Below, one piece after another: positions 20,004 to 28,945 of a stretch of DNA of 64,000 nt. The notes beneath the pieces are model-generated. The model was not told the origin of the DNA, made no database searches, and saw only the letters and a list, made by a program, of their open reading frames with translations. The stretch is taken from NCBI GenBank assembly GCA_018195615.1, contig JAGTPG010000001.1, forward strand, positions 434,001 to 498,000, given 5' to 3'. This stretch comes from Streptomyces tuirus (GTDB lineage Bacteria; Actinomycetota; Actinomycetes; Streptomycetales; Streptomycetaceae). A program made the position numbers and the translations under genes. Within the stretch, counting starts at the first letter, position 1. Every line of letters starts with the position of its first letter.

Positions 20004-20777
20004 TCAGCGCAGCAGGAGTTGCAGACCGCCCACCACCGTCGCCGCGATCACCAGCTGCTCGAACAGCCGCTGGTTGATCCTGTGCACCGCCCACTTGCCG
20101 AACAGCGCGCCGGGCACGACGAACGCCACGAGCGCCAGGTCGAGGAGGAGCGAGCGGCCGTCGATCAGGCCGAGCCCGGCGCTGAAGGGCAGCTTGGCGA
20201 CGTTGACGATCAGGAAGAAGAAGGCCGACGTGCCGAGGAAGCCGAGCTTGCGGAAGCCCGCGGACAGCAGGTACATCGACATCACCGGGCCGCCCGCGTT
20301 GGCGACCATGGTGGTGAAGCCGCCGAGGACACCGTACGAGCGGGCCTTGAGGCGGCCGGCCCTGGTCGTGACCGACTCCGGCTCCTCCTCCTTGTCCGCC
20401 GTACGCCTGCGCCACACCGTCACGGCCGCCATCAGCAGCAGGATCGCGCCGATCGAGGTCCGTACGATCGCGTCGTCCGCCCACATCAGGAACACGGTGC
20501 CGACGACGACGCCCGCGGCGACCGCCGGGAACAGCCGCCACAGCGTGGGCCAGTGGGCGTGCCGCCGGTAGGTGGCGACGGCGAGCAGGTCCCCGGCGAT
20601 CAGGACCGGCAGCAGGACGCCGGTGGAGGCACGGGCGGGCAGCACCGCGGCGAAGATGGCGAGGCTGACCGTGTTGGCCCCGCTCACGGCGGTCTTGGAG
20701 AAGCCGACGAGCAGGGCCGCGAAGGCGAGGGCGGCGAACTCCCAGCCGGTGATGTGCCAGAGCGTCATGGTGTTCAT
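20004..20777 (-). CDS. TauE/SafE-family membrane transporter
   Basis: 257 aa from ATG 20777 (or ATG 20768). About eight membrane segments in two repeats; GFSKTAVSGANTVSLAI and GGFTTMVANAGGPVMSMYLL are the paired family motifs. The family exports sulfite, sulfoacetate or other organosulfonates, and members of unknown substrate are common. A long open frame precedes the chosen start but reads into thiolase DNA and is not credible. No ribosome binding site precedes either ATG, so a leaderless message is possible. Confidence 0.85.
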   Translation of the reverse strand: MNTMTLWHITGWEFAALAFAALLVGFSKTAVSGANTVSLAIFAAVLPARASTGVLLPVLIAGDLLAVATYRRHAHWPTLWRLFPAVAAGVVVGTVFLMWADDAIVRTSIGAILLLMAAVTVWRRRTADKEEEPESVTTRAGRLKARSYGVLGGFTTMVANAGGPVMSMYLLSAGFRKLGFLGTSAFFFLIVNVAKLPFSAGLGLIDGRSLLLDLALVAFVVPGALFGKWAVHRINQRLFEQLVIAATVVGGLQLLLR

Positions 20778-20854
20778 GCGAACACTGATGCTATGTGCAA
20801 CGAACCGGGGCGTGCAGTGCCGTCTCGCCTGGTGGTTGACCTGCCCCGCTCGTG

Positions 20855-22039
20855 CTACGCCCGCTCGACCAGCAGCGCGCTCCCCTGCCCCACCCCGACA
20901 CACATCGTGGCCAGGCCGCGTCCGGCCCCGTGCGCCGCATCCGGTGGAGCAGCGTCGTCAGGATGCGGGCGCCCGAGCAGCCCAGGGGGTGGCCGAGGGC
21001 GATCGCGCCGCCGCTCGGGTTGACCAGGTCGGGATCGATGCCGAGCTGGTCGACGCAGGCCAGGGCCTGGGCGGCGAAGGCCTCGTTGAACTCGGCCTCC
21101 TCCAGGTCGCGGATGCTCCAGCCGGCACGGGCCAGGACCTTGCGTGTGGCGGGGACCGGGCCGATGCCCATGACGTCGGGGTGGACACCGGCAGAGGCAC
21201 CTGCGGCGTAGCGGCCGAGCGACTCCAGGCCCAGGTCGTTCAGGACCTCCTCGCTGACCAGCAGGAGGCCGGCGGCGCCGTCGTTCATCGGGAGGCGTTG
21301 CCCGCGGTGACCGTGCCGCCCGCCCGGAACACCGGCTTCAGCCGGGACAGCTTCTCGTACGAGGTGTCCTCGCGGACGCACTCGTCGGTGTCGACGACCA
21401 CGCCGTCGGGGCGCTCCACGGGCAGCAGTTCGTCGTCGAAGTGGCCGCATCTGCGGGCCAGGGCCGCCCGTTGGTGGCTGCGCAGGGCGAAGTCGTCCTG
21501 GCGGTCGCGCGGGATGCCGTACCGCGCGGCGACCTCCTCCGCGGTCTCCCCCATGGAGAGCAGTCCGTGCAGGTCCCGCATCGCCGGGTTGACCAGGCGC
21601 CAGCCGAGGCGGGTGTCGGCGGTCTCGATGCGGTGCGGCAGGGCTTCGTCGGGGCGGGGCAGGACGAAGGGGGCGCGGCTCATCGACTCGGAGCCGCCCG
21701 CGATCACGATGTCGGCCTCGCCGGCGGCGATGGTGCGGGCGGCCGTCGTCACGGCCTCCAGGCCCGAGGCGCAGAGGCGGTTGACCGTGGCGCCGGGCAC
21801 GGTCTCGGGAGGCCGGCCAGCAGCGCGGCCATGCGGGCGACGTTGCGGTTGTCCTCACCGGCCTGGTTGGCGGCGCCCCAGTAGACGTCGTCGACGCGGG
21901 CCGGGTCCAGCGCGGGCACGTCGGTGACCAGGGCGCGGACGACGGTCGCGGCGAGATCGTCGGGGCGTACCGAGGAGAGGGATCCGCGCAGTTTGCCGAT
22001 GGGAGTGCGGCGGGCGGCCGCGAAGTGGACGGGACGCAC
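20855..22039 (-). CDS. acetyl-CoA C-acyltransferase (thiolase), three frameshifts
   Basis: About 395 aa once repaired. Degradative or biosynthetic thiolase, making or cleaving 3-ketoacyl-CoA. Nucleophile Cys in NRLCASGLEAV, substrate segment GGSESMSRAPF, the NEAFAAQALA motif, and general-base His in GGAIALGHPLGCSGAR. Breaks at GGG 21807-21809, GGG 21290-21292 and CCCC 20926-20929 (plus-strand view), each repaired by one base, giving the normal end MCVGVGQGSALLVERA. Start GTG 22039 follows GAGGAG. Three breaks of one kind in an otherwise conserved gene suggest sequence error, but a real pseudogene cannot be excluded without reads. Confidence 0.87.
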
Positions 22040-22064
22040 GAGAGGACTCCTCACACAGCCTGTT

Positions 22065-22081
22065 AATTAGCACCGCTAGTT
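22065..22081. promoter_or_regulatory. inverted repeat upstream of the thiolase gene, TetR-type operator candidate
   Basis: AATTAGCACCGCTAGTT: arms AA-TAGC and GCTA-TT around a 3-base centre, 26 bases before the thiolase GTG. Size and spacing suit TetR-family repressors of fatty-acid catabolism; no such regulator is adjacent. Confidence 0.5.
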
Positions 22082-22223
22082 TCGGACTATAGCCCTTGAC
22101 CGGGCTCCTGGGAAGATTTCCGGGGTCCGGGGCTCTCGGAAGGCGTTATCGCAGGCCGGGACGCCCGGTTTCCACTGTTCCGCATCGGGTTTGCACCAGT
22201 GTGCCCGGGGCACCCGCGCGTCC

Positions 22224-22481
22224 ATGGAGTGGTTGCGGAGCGCCGCCTGCGTGGACGAGGACCCCGAGTTGTTCTTTCCCGTGGGCACCGCGGGACCCGC
22301 TCTGCGGGACGTGGACGCCGCGAAACGGATCTGCGCGCGCTGTCCGGTCACCGACGACTGCCTGAGCTTCGCGCTGAGCAACGGCCAGGCCTCGGGCGTG
22401 TGGGGCGGCACCTGTGAGGAGGAGCGCGACGCACTGCTCCGGACCACGAGGAACAACGCGGGAAGGAGAAGCGCCCTATGA
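22224..22481 (+). CDS. WhiB-like (Wbl) iron-sulfur regulator
   Basis: 85 aa, the size of WhiB/WblE-type proteins. Four cluster cysteines are present (Cys9, Cys37, Cys40, Cys46; spacing Cx27Cx2Cx5C) followed by the GVWGG turn at 58-62 and a basic C-terminus. Members bind a [4Fe-4S] cluster and usually act with the principal sigma factor. DPELFFPVG after the first Cys resembles WhiB/WblE more than WhiD. ATG 22224 is preferred over TTG 22191, which would add 11 residues unlike the family. Overlaps dps by four bases. Confidence 0.9.
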   Translation: MEWLRSAACVDEDPELFFPVGTAGPALRDVDAAKRICARCPVTDDCLSFALSNGQASGVWGGTCEEERDALLRTTRNNAGRRSAL

Positions 22482-22959
22482 CGGCTGTGAGGAGCACACT
22501 GCCCGACGACGCCCGGAAGGTCGCCTGCGAGGCACTCCAGGACACGCTGGTGGATCTACTCGGACTCTCGCTGATCGGGAAGCAGGCGCACTGGAACATC
22601 GTCGGACCGCGGTTCCGGTCCATCCACCTCCAGCTCGACGAGGTGGTCTCGGCCGCGCGGGCCTTCTCCGACACGGTGGCGGAGCGGTCGGCGGCACTCG
22701 GCGTCCCGCCGGACGGCCGGCCCGAGACCATCGCCAAGACCTTCACCCTGCCGGCCCCCGGGGAAGGCTGGGTGCGCGACGCGGACGCCGTGCAGGTGAT
22801 GGTGGAGGCGCTGCAGAACGCGATCGGCCGGCTGCGCGAGCGCGTCGACGCGACCGAGAAGGCCGACCCGGTCACCCAGGACCTGCTGATCGGCATCACC
22901 GCCGAGCTGGAGAAGCAGCGGTGGATGTTCGACGCGGAGAACTTCCCCGCGAGGGCTGA
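22478..22959 (+). CDS. dps: Dps-family ferritin-like protein (end corrected)
   Basis: Iron-storing, DNA-protecting Dps. About 160 aa. Ferroxidase signature KQAHWNIVGPRFRSIHLQLDE with His38, His50 and Asp54; EKQRWMFDAENF is the usual C-terminal helix. As given, the frame runs on into the next gene, but Dps proteins end near FPARG; one more G in GGG 22953-22955 creates that end and a TGA at 22957-22959. I therefore place the stop there and treat the apparent fusion as an artefact. ATGA overlap with the Wbl gene couples them. Confidence 0.85.
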
Positions 22960-22993
22960 CCGGGCGCGCACGAACGTACGGAAGGGGCACCCG

Positions 22994-23338
22994 ATGACCG
23001 ACGCCCTCGAACTCGACGCGCTGTGGGAGGACTTCCACCGCGTGGTGAACATGACCTCGCAGGAGCTCGCGGCCTGGCTGCGGACGCGGGACGCCGCCGA
23101 GGAGGCGGAGCCGCTGCCCGAGGAGGCGGGGACCGAGACCGGGAAGCACGTCCTGGCGATCCTCCAGAAGCGGCGCACCGACCTGACCGAGGACGACCTG
23201 CGGGTGATGCGAAACGTAGTGGACCGGGTCACCTCGCAGGTGGATCTGGAGAACGAGCCGATACCCGAGGTGACGGCCGAGGACACGCGCCGTCGGCACC
23301 GGCTGATGACCGTCGGCCATGACCCGCTGAAGGGGTAG
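22994..23338 (+). CDS. DUF3140 protein
   Basis: 114 aa from ATG 22994, which has GGAAGGGG before it, evidence for an independent start. DALWEDFHRVVNMTSQEL at the N-terminus and KRRTDLTEDDLRVMRNVVDRV further on are the family hallmarks. Small, acidic and helical; no known activity. In the sequence as given it is in frame with dps and would form a 286-aa chimera, probably because of one missing base. Two bases separate it from the HhH glycosylase gene. Confidence 0.8.
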   Translation: MTDALELDALWEDFHRVVNMTSQELAAWLRTRDAAEEAEPLPEEAGTETGKHVLAILQKRRTDLTEDDLRVMRNVVDRVTSQVDLENEPIPEVTAEDTRRRHRLMTVGHDPLKG

Positions 23339-23340
23339 CC

Positions 23341-23985
23341 GTGAGCCGGGAGCGTGTCGTCCGCGAACTCCTCGACGCGCACGGCCGGACGTACGCGGAC
23401 GAGGCGGGCATCCGGCTGAAGGACACACCGCAACCGCTGTACCGGCTGCTGGTGCTGGCCCATCTGCTCAGTGCCCGTATCCGTGGCTCGATCGCGCTGG
23501 CCACCGCCCGTGCCCTGCACGAGGCGGGGCTGCGCGATCCACGCCGCATGGCCGAGGCCGACTGGCAGGAGCGCGTCGACGCGCTCGGCCGGGGCGGCTA
23601 CCGGCGCTACGACGAGCGCACGGCCACGCAGCTCGGTGACGCCGCCGAGCTGTTGATCGAGCGGTGGGGCGGTGACCTGCGGCGGCTGCGCCGGGAGGCC
23701 GATGGCAAGCTCTCCGAACTGCGCCGTCTTCTCCAGGAGTTTCCCGGGGTCGGGCCGGCCGGCGCCGACATCTTCCTGCGCGAGGCGCAGGGCGTCTGGC
23801 CGGAGGCCGCCCCCTACCTGGACGCCAAGGCGCTGCAGGGCGCCGAGCGGCTGAAGCTGCCGAAGGATCCGGAGCGCCTGGCCGAGCTGGCCGGGAGCAC
23901 CGACCCGGCCGTGTTCGCCGCCGCGCTGGTGCGGGCGGCGGTGGACAAGGAAGTGGCCGAGGACACGCTTCGCCGCGCCGGGTGA
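23341..23985 (+). CDS. HhH-GPD DNA glycosylase/endonuclease III-like protein
   Basis: 214 aa from GTG 23341. The helix-hairpin-helix is visible as LQEFPGVGPAGADIF (about 135-150) and LLSARIRGSIALATARAL corresponds to the N-terminal glycosylase helices. The C-terminal iron-sulfur cysteines of Nth are absent; there is no Cys at all in the protein. Probably base excision repair, substrate unknown. Placed behind Wbl, Dps and DUF3140 in a short run of tightly spaced genes, which suggests a DNA-protection theme. Confidence 0.82.
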   Translation: MSRERVVRELLDAHGRTYADEAGIRLKDTPQPLYRLLVLAHLLSARIRGSIALATARALHEAGLRDPRRMAEADWQERVDALGRGGYRRYDERTATQLGDAAELLIERWGGDLRRLRREADGKLSELRRLLQEFPGVGPAGADIFLREAQGVWPEAAPYLDAKALQGAERLKLPKDPERLAELAGSTDPAVFAAALVRAAVDKEVAEDTLRRAG

Positions 23986-24018
23986 ACGGAACGGTTCCAT
24001 TGAGAGAAACGGTTCACC
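23981..24018. terminator. shared hairpin of two convergent genes
   Basis: GGTGAAC (23981-23987) pairs with GTTCACC (24012-24018). The stems contain the stop codons of the glycosylase gene (plus) and the SDR gene (minus). The 24-base loop itself contains GGAACGGTTCC. Confidence 0.5.
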
Positions 24019-24703
24019 CCAGCAACCAGCCCCCGTCCACGGTCAGTTCGACCGCGTTGACCGACCGGTTGCGCAGCAGGAAGTCGACCGCGTCCACCAC
24101 GTCCGCCATCGTGGCGAGCCGCCCGGTGGGCGTCTCGGTGCGCAGCGTGGCGAGCACCTTCTCCGGTTTGGCCTGCCAGTACGGACTGTCGCCGACGACA
24201 CCGGGATGGACGGCGTTGACCCGGATGGGAGCGAGTTCGACGGCGAGGGAGTTCATCAGGCCCCGCACCCCCGCGTTGACCGTCGCCACCGTCGTCGCGC
24301 CCGGGTAGGGGCGTTCCTTGGCCTGCCCGCCGAACAGCACGACGGCGCTGTCGTCGTGCAGCCGGGTGCGCAGCGCGTGCACGACCTCGGTGTAGCCGAC
24401 GAGTTTGAGGGTCACCAGGTCCAGGGCGGCGCCGATGTCGTACTCGGTCACCTTGTTGTCGTCCCTGGAGACACCCGCGATCACCAGATGGTCGATCCGC
24501 CCCAGATCGGCCAGGGCCGCGGCGATCTCCAGCGGCCGGGCGAGATCGAGGGCGAGACCCCGGGCGCCGAACTCCTTGGCGATCGTGTCGGCTCGGTGGC
24601 CGTCGCGGCCGGTCAGGACGACGTCGTCCCCTTGCCCGGCCCGGGCCCGGGCGAACTCGTGCCCGATCCCCGACGTCCCGCCGACGACAAGCACAGTGCT
24701 CAT
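24014..24703 (-). CDS. SDR-family oxidoreductase lacking the usual Tyr/Lys pair
   Basis: 229 aa. Rossmann motif GGTSGIG at 8-14; NAG-type region and a C-terminal VDGGW motif mark a classical SDR. Where YxxxK is expected, the segment after FGGQAKERPYPG reads ATTVATVNAGVRGLM, so neither Tyr nor Lys sits in place. It could be a non-catalytic or differently acting SDR. Start ATG 24703 after AGGAGGGTTC, overlapping the bicupin stop by four bases, so it is the last gene of the six-gene unit. Confidence 0.82.
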   Translation of the reverse strand: MSTVLVVGGTSGIGHEFARARAGQGDDVVLTGRDGHRADTIAKEFGARGLALDLARPLEIAAALADLGRIDHLVIAGVSRDDNKVTEYDIGAALDLVTLKLVGYTEVVHALRTRLHDDSAVVLFGGQAKERPYPGATTVATVNAGVRGLMNSLAVELAPIRVNAVHPGVVGDSPYWQAKPEKVLATLRTETPTGRLATMADVVDAVDFLLRNRSVNAVELTVDGGWLLG

Positions 24704-25581
24704 GAACCCTCCTGGAGCGCCTGGCTCAGATAGTCCCAGTCCCTGGTGAACCGGTACGAGTGCCGTGACGGCGGCTGCGGCGCCTGTGTCTCCAGCCACC
24801 GCAAGGGCCCCTGCCCAGCGTTGACGAACCCATGCACACAACCGGCGCCCGCCCAGGCGAGGTCCCCCGGCTCCAGCCGGTACCGCTCGCCGTCGAGGGT
24901 CGCCTCGGCCACCCCTTCGAGGATCAGGTACGTCTCCTCGAAGGGGTGGTCGTGGGTGCCGATGACCCCGTCGGAGGCGTACTGCACCATGAACATCGTC
25001 GAGCCGACCGCGCCCAGGTCACTGTCGACCATCATCTTCACGGTGATGCCGCTGTAGACCAGCAGCGCGGTCCGCATGCTCGCGGTGGCCGCCAGCAGTT
25101 CCTGGGACTGCTTGGCGGGGTCCATCTGGTCGGGCTCGAAGTGGCCGAAGGAGCGGGTGCGCGGATCGCGGACGTCGACCCGGACCGGGTCGCGCGCCGG
25201 TGGGTCCGGCACCGCCTGCGTGTCGTACCCGTAGCGGGCCCGCGGCACGGGCGCCAGCATGTCCGCCCAGCGGCCGCCGGTGTCCCCGGCGCCCCGCCAG
25301 GCGTGCGGGACGCCGATCGGCAGCAGGCCGTAGTCGCCCGCCTCCAGCAGGTACGACCCCTCGGGCACGTCGAGGACCACCGCCCCGTCCAGGACGTGGA
25401 AGCTCTCCTCGTACGAGTGCACCTGGGCGGGCACGCGGCCGTCCGGTCGCAGTTCGCACACGCCGAAGCCGGTGTGCACGCTGCCGTCGTCCTCGCCGAC
25501 CAGGGCCCGCCGCCGGTAGCCGTGGCCGTCGTACGGCGGAACGGGCACGTCGGCGGCGCGGCGCACCAGGTGGTTCGTCAT
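24700..25581 (-). CDS. bicupin protein
   Basis: 293 aa with two cupin domains (about 35-120 and 190-275). The second has GTHDHPFEETYLILEG and GDLAWAGAGCVHGF, keeping the His/Glu/His metal ligands; the first has SYEESFHVLDG and LLPIGVPHAW. The shape resembles ureidoglycine aminohydrolase (AllE) and some dioxygenase-like bicupins, but the neighbours do not include other allantoin genes, so the reaction is unknown. ATG 25581 overlaps the amidohydrolase stop by four bases. Confidence 0.82.
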   Translation of the reverse strand: MTNHLVRRAADVPVPPYDGHGYRRRALVGEDDGSVHTGFGVCELRPDGRVPAQVHSYEESFHVLDGAVVLDVPEGSYLLEAGDYGLLPIGVPHAWRGAGDTGGRWADMLAPVPRARYGYDTQAVPDPPARDPVRVDVRDPRTRSFGHFEPDQMDPAKQSQELLAATASMRTALLVYSGITVKMMVDSDLGAVGSTMFMVQYASDGVIGTHDHPFEETYLILEGVAEATLDGERYRLEPGDLAWAGAGCVHGFVNAGQGPLRWLETQAPQPPSRHSYRFTRDWDYLSQALQEGS

Positions 25582-26957
25582 GCCGTGGCCTTCTCGCCCT
25601 TCGCCGCTGTCGCCGCCTTCGCCTCCTTCGCCGCGACGAGCCGGTCGCGGGCCTGAGAGACGAGCCGCAGGGCGCGTCCGGTGTCGGCGAGCAGCCTGCC
25701 GTCGCGCTTGTGGACCACGCCGTCGACGAGGACGGTGTCCACGTTGGACACGTCCGCGCACAGGGTGACCGCGGCCACCGGATCGTGCACGGGGGCGACG
25801 TTGGGCGCGGTGGCGTCGATCGCGACGATGTCCGCGCGCTTGCCGGGGGTCAGGGTGCCGGTGCGGTCCTCCAGGCCCGCGACGTGGGCGCCGTTGACGG
25901 TGGCGATCTCCAGCATCTGACGTGCAGTCAGCATGGTGCTGGGCACCGGCATGTTGGCCTGCCAGCAGTCGGCGTTGACCCGGGCGCGTTCCGCGCCGAA
26001 GGCCGCGCGGATCTGGGTGAACATGTCGCCGGGCACGGTGGTGACGACGTCGACGCTGAGCGACGGCCGCAGACCGTGCTCGATCGCCTGCATCACGGGT
26101 GGCCAGCCGTGTCCCATCTGGAGTTCCACCTGCGGCGCCACGGACACCGTGCCGCCGCTGTCGGCGACCATCCGCCACTCCTCCTCGCTGAAGTAGCAGC
26201 AGTGCACGTAGGTGGTGTCCGGGCCTAGCAGCCCGAGGGAGTGGAGCTGCCTGACCATGCCGAAGCGGCCGGCCAGCCGCCCCATGGCCACGTGCACGGT
26301 GATCGGGATGCCGAGTTCGCGGGCGAGGGCCCACTCGGAGGTGACGACGTCGTTGACGCAGAAGCCGGGGCCACGGGTGGCGAGGCCCATGGTCAGCAGG
26401 CCGTCGTCGGACGCGAAGTACCGGGCGCGGATCCGCCGTACGTCGTCCGCCGGGATCGCGAGCTTGCTCTCGAACCAGTAGTCGGCGAGGGAGGTGTTGG
26501 CGCTGCCGTACGCGTACTGCGCCCGGATCCCGGACTCGGCCAGGCCCTGGATCGCGGCGTCCGGGTGCTCGGGGGTGTTGTTGATGTGCGACCAGTCGAC
26601 GAGCGTGGTGATGCCGGCGTTGAGGCATTCCAGGGCGCCCGCGAGGTTGGCCGCGTAGACGTCCTCCGGGGTGTACAGGGGGGCGAAGGTGTCGAGGACG
26701 TCGACGAAGTAGTCGTCGAGGGTGGCGTCGGGGGCGACGCCCCGGATCGGGGCCTCCCAGGTGTGGCGGTGGGTGTCGACGAAACCGGGGATCACGATCC
26801 GGCCGGTCATGTCGAGGATCTCGGCGTCGGCGCTGATCTCCGGCCGCACGGCCGCGATCCTGCCGTCCTCGACGAGGACGTCCCCCTGGGGCAGGTCCCC
26901 GACGGCGGGGTCCATCGAGATCACGTGACCGGAGCGCAGCAGGGTCCTGGTGGTCAT
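25578..26957 (-). CDS. metal-dependent amidohydrolase, deaminase type
   Basis: 459 aa, AtzA/TrzN/cytosine deaminase group. HxH at His63/His65 (VDTHRHTW), His222 (ITVHVAMG), His252 (YVHCCYF) and Asp303 (SVDVVTT) are the expected single-metal ligands. Likely hydrolyses an amino or amide group on a heterocycle; substrate unknown. ATG 26957 is chosen because GGGAGGAAG precedes it; an ATG at 26972 would use the ribosome binding site as coding sequence. It follows E1 beta by 43 bases in the six-gene unit. Confidence 0.87.
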   Translation of the reverse strand: MTTRTLLRSGHVISMDPAVGDLPQGDVLVEDGRIAAVRPEISADAEILDMTGRIVIPGFVDTHRHTWEAPIRGVAPDATLDDYFVDVLDTFAPLYTPEDVYAANLAGALECLNAGITTLVDWSHINNTPEHPDAAIQGLAESGIRAQYAYGSANTSLADYWFESKLAIPADDVRRIRARYFASDDGLLTMGLATRGPGFCVNDVVTSEWALARELGIPITVHVAMGRLAGRFGMVRQLHSLGLLGPDTTYVHCCYFSEEEWRMVADSGGTVSVAPQVELQMGHGWPPVMQAIEHGLRPSLSVDVVTTVPGDMFTQIRAAFGAERARVNADCWQANMPVPSTMLTARQMLEIATVNGAHVAGLEDRTGTLTPGKRADIVAIDATAPNVAPVHDPVAAVTLCADVSNVDTVLVDGVVHKRDGRLLADTGRALRLVSQARDRLVAAKEAKAATAAKGEKATA

Positions 26958-27000
26958 CGCGCTTCCTCCCATGGGTGTTCCGGAGTGGGTCAGTGGCAGC

Positions 27001-27981
27001 TCAGTAGGCGGCGAGTCGGCGGACCGCCGTGACGGCCTTGTCGACGGTCGGGATGACGTGTTCCTCCAGCGCGTCGGCGAAGGGCAGCGGGACGCACTCC
27101 CCCGCCACCCGCCGCACCGGCGCGTCCAGCAGGCCGAAGCCCTCGTCGGCGACGATCGAGACGACGGTGGCGCCCCAGCCGCCCTGGTACGGGTTCTCCT
27201 CGACGGTGACGAGCCGCGAGGTCCTGCGCAGTGAGTCGAGGACGGTCGCGGCGTCCAGCGGGACCAGACAGCGCAGGTCGACCACCTCCGCCTCGACGCC
27301 CTCCCCCGACAGCACGTCGGCGGCCTTCAGCGCCAGGGGCACCGTGGCGGCGAGCGCGACGAGCGTGACGTCGGTGCCCTCGCGTACGACGGCGGCCCGG
27401 CCCAGTTCGACGACATGACCGGGCGGTGGCGGTGCCCCCTTGCCGGCCAGGAGGGCCTTGTGCTCGAAGAAGACCACGGGGTCGTCGCTGCGGATCGCCG
27501 CCGCCATCATGCCGATGACGTCGGCGGGTGTGGCCGGTGCCGCGATCTTGAGGCCGGGGACGGTCAGCGCCCAGTTCTCGGTGGCCTGGGAGTGCTGGGC
27601 GCCGAAACCGAGTCCGCCGCCGTTGGCGGTGCGCACGACGAGGGGCACGGTGACCTGGCCGCCGGTCATGTAGCGGACCTTGGGGATCTCGTTGGCGAGG
27701 TAGTCCCAGCAGCAGGCCAGGAAGTCGGAGAACATGATCTCCGCGACGGGCCGCATCCCGGTCATGGCGGCGCCCATCGCGGCGCCCACGATGGCCTGTT
27801 CGGATATGGGCGTGTCCCACACTCTTTCGGGCCCGAACTCCTTGTGCAGGCCCATGGTCGTCTTGAACACTCCGCCGGCCGCGCCGATGTCCTCCCCGAG
27901 GCACACGACCGACGCGTCCCGGCGCATCTCCCGGGCGATGCCCTCGGCGACCGCCTCCCGGTAGGTGATCACGTCCGCCAT
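27001..27981 (-). CDS. 2-oxoacid dehydrogenase E1 component, beta subunit
   Basis: 326 aa, transketolase-like pyrimidine domain then C-terminal transketolase domain. CLGEDIGAAGGVF with catalytic Glu, HSQATENWALTVPGLK and VTVEENPYQGGWGATV are typical of PdhB/AcoB. With the alpha subunit it should decarboxylate a 2-oxoacid or act on acetoin using thiamine diphosphate. No E2 or E3 gene is nearby. ATG 27981 follows GGAGGTGCCGC and overlaps the alpha gene by 13 bases. Confidence 0.9.
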   Translation of the reverse strand: MADVITYREAVAEGIAREMRRDASVVCLGEDIGAAGGVFKTTMGLHKEFGPERVWDTPISEQAIVGAAMGAAMTGMRPVAEIMFSDFLACCWDYLANEIPKVRYMTGGQVTVPLVVRTANGGGLGFGAQHSQATENWALTVPGLKIAAPATPADVIGMMAAAIRSDDPVVFFEHKALLAGKGAPPPPGHVVELGRAAVVREGTDVTLVALAATVPLALKAADVLSGEGVEAEVVDLRCLVPLDAATVLDSLRRTSRLVTVEENPYQGGWGATVVSIVADEGFGLLDAPVRRVAGECVPLPFADALEEHVIPTVDKAVTAVRRLAAY

Positions 27982-28945
27982 GCGGCACCTCCGTCCGCCC
28001 ACACGTCGGTGAGTGCCTGCCGCGGGTCGGGCGGCGGCCCGGCCTTCGCCGCCTCGACGGCCTGCTCCACGACGGCCCGGGCCCGCTCGTCGGCCTCCCC
28101 GACCGCCTCCGCCCCGATCCCCAGCTCCGCGAGCCGTCCCGCGCGAGGTCCAGCGGGTCGTGCTTCAGCCACCGTTCGACCTCCTCGGCCGGGCGGTAGG
28201 TGGCCGGGTCGGCACGGCTGTGCCCGAAGTGCCGGTAGGTCTCGGCCTCCAGCACGGCGGGCCCGTCCCCCGCGCGGGCCCGCCGTGCGAGCCGCTCCAC
28301 CGCCTCCGCGACGGCCACGACGTCGTTGCCGTCGACGACCTCGCCCGGGATGCCGTGCGCGGGCGCCCGGTCGGCGGCGGGCCGCGGCACCGCCGTGACG
28401 TCGGCGATCGGCGTGTACTCCATGTACAGGTTGTTCTCGCACACGAACAGCACGGGCAGTCGCCACACGGCGGCCAGGTTGAGCGACTCGTGGAACGCGC
28501 CGATGTTGGTCGCGCCGTCGCCGAAGAAGGCGACCGCGAGCTGGTCGGTGCCGCGCAGCCGGGCCGACCAGGCGGCGCCGACCGCCATCGGCAGATGGGA
28601 GCCGACGATGGCGTACGAGCCGAGCATGCCGGTGGCCGCCTTGGTCAGGTGCATGGAGCCGCCCTTGGCCCGGCACAGTCCGGTCGCCCGGCTCATCAGC
28701 TCGGCGAGGCACTCCTCCGGGGTGGCGCCGCGGGCGAGGGCATGGTGGTGGCCTCTATAGGTGGCGAACACATAGTCGTCCGGGCGCAGGGCCGCGCTCG
28801 CACCCACGGCGATCGCCTCCTGTCCGGCGGCGAGATGGGTGGTGCCTTTCACCAGGCCCTGCAGGAACAGGTCGTGGGCGGCCTTCTCCGTACGGCGGAT
28901 GACGGCCATCTGCTCGTAGGCGGCGAGGAGCCGGGCCCCGTCCAT
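27969..28945 (-). CDS. 2-oxoacid dehydrogenase E1 component, alpha subunit, frameshifted
   Basis: About 325 aa after repair, PdhA/AcoA family. YRGHHHALARG, KGGSMHLTKA and the TPP motif GDGATNIGAFHESLN ending in ENNLYMEYT are clear; RHFGHSRADPATYR is the phosphorylation-loop region of the family. The frame is lost at CCC 28138-28140 (plus-strand view); one base restores LARGRLAELGIGAEAV and the end GGAAWRT. ATG 28945 overlaps the M24 stop (TGATG). An acetoin dehydrogenase-like activity is as likely as a pyruvate one. Confidence 0.88.

Noticed and set aside
22478..23338. A genuine Dps-DUF3140 fusion protein
   Set aside because: DUF3140 has its own start signals and a single missing G in a GGG run explains the lost Dps stop; the same error type occurs about 19 more times here.
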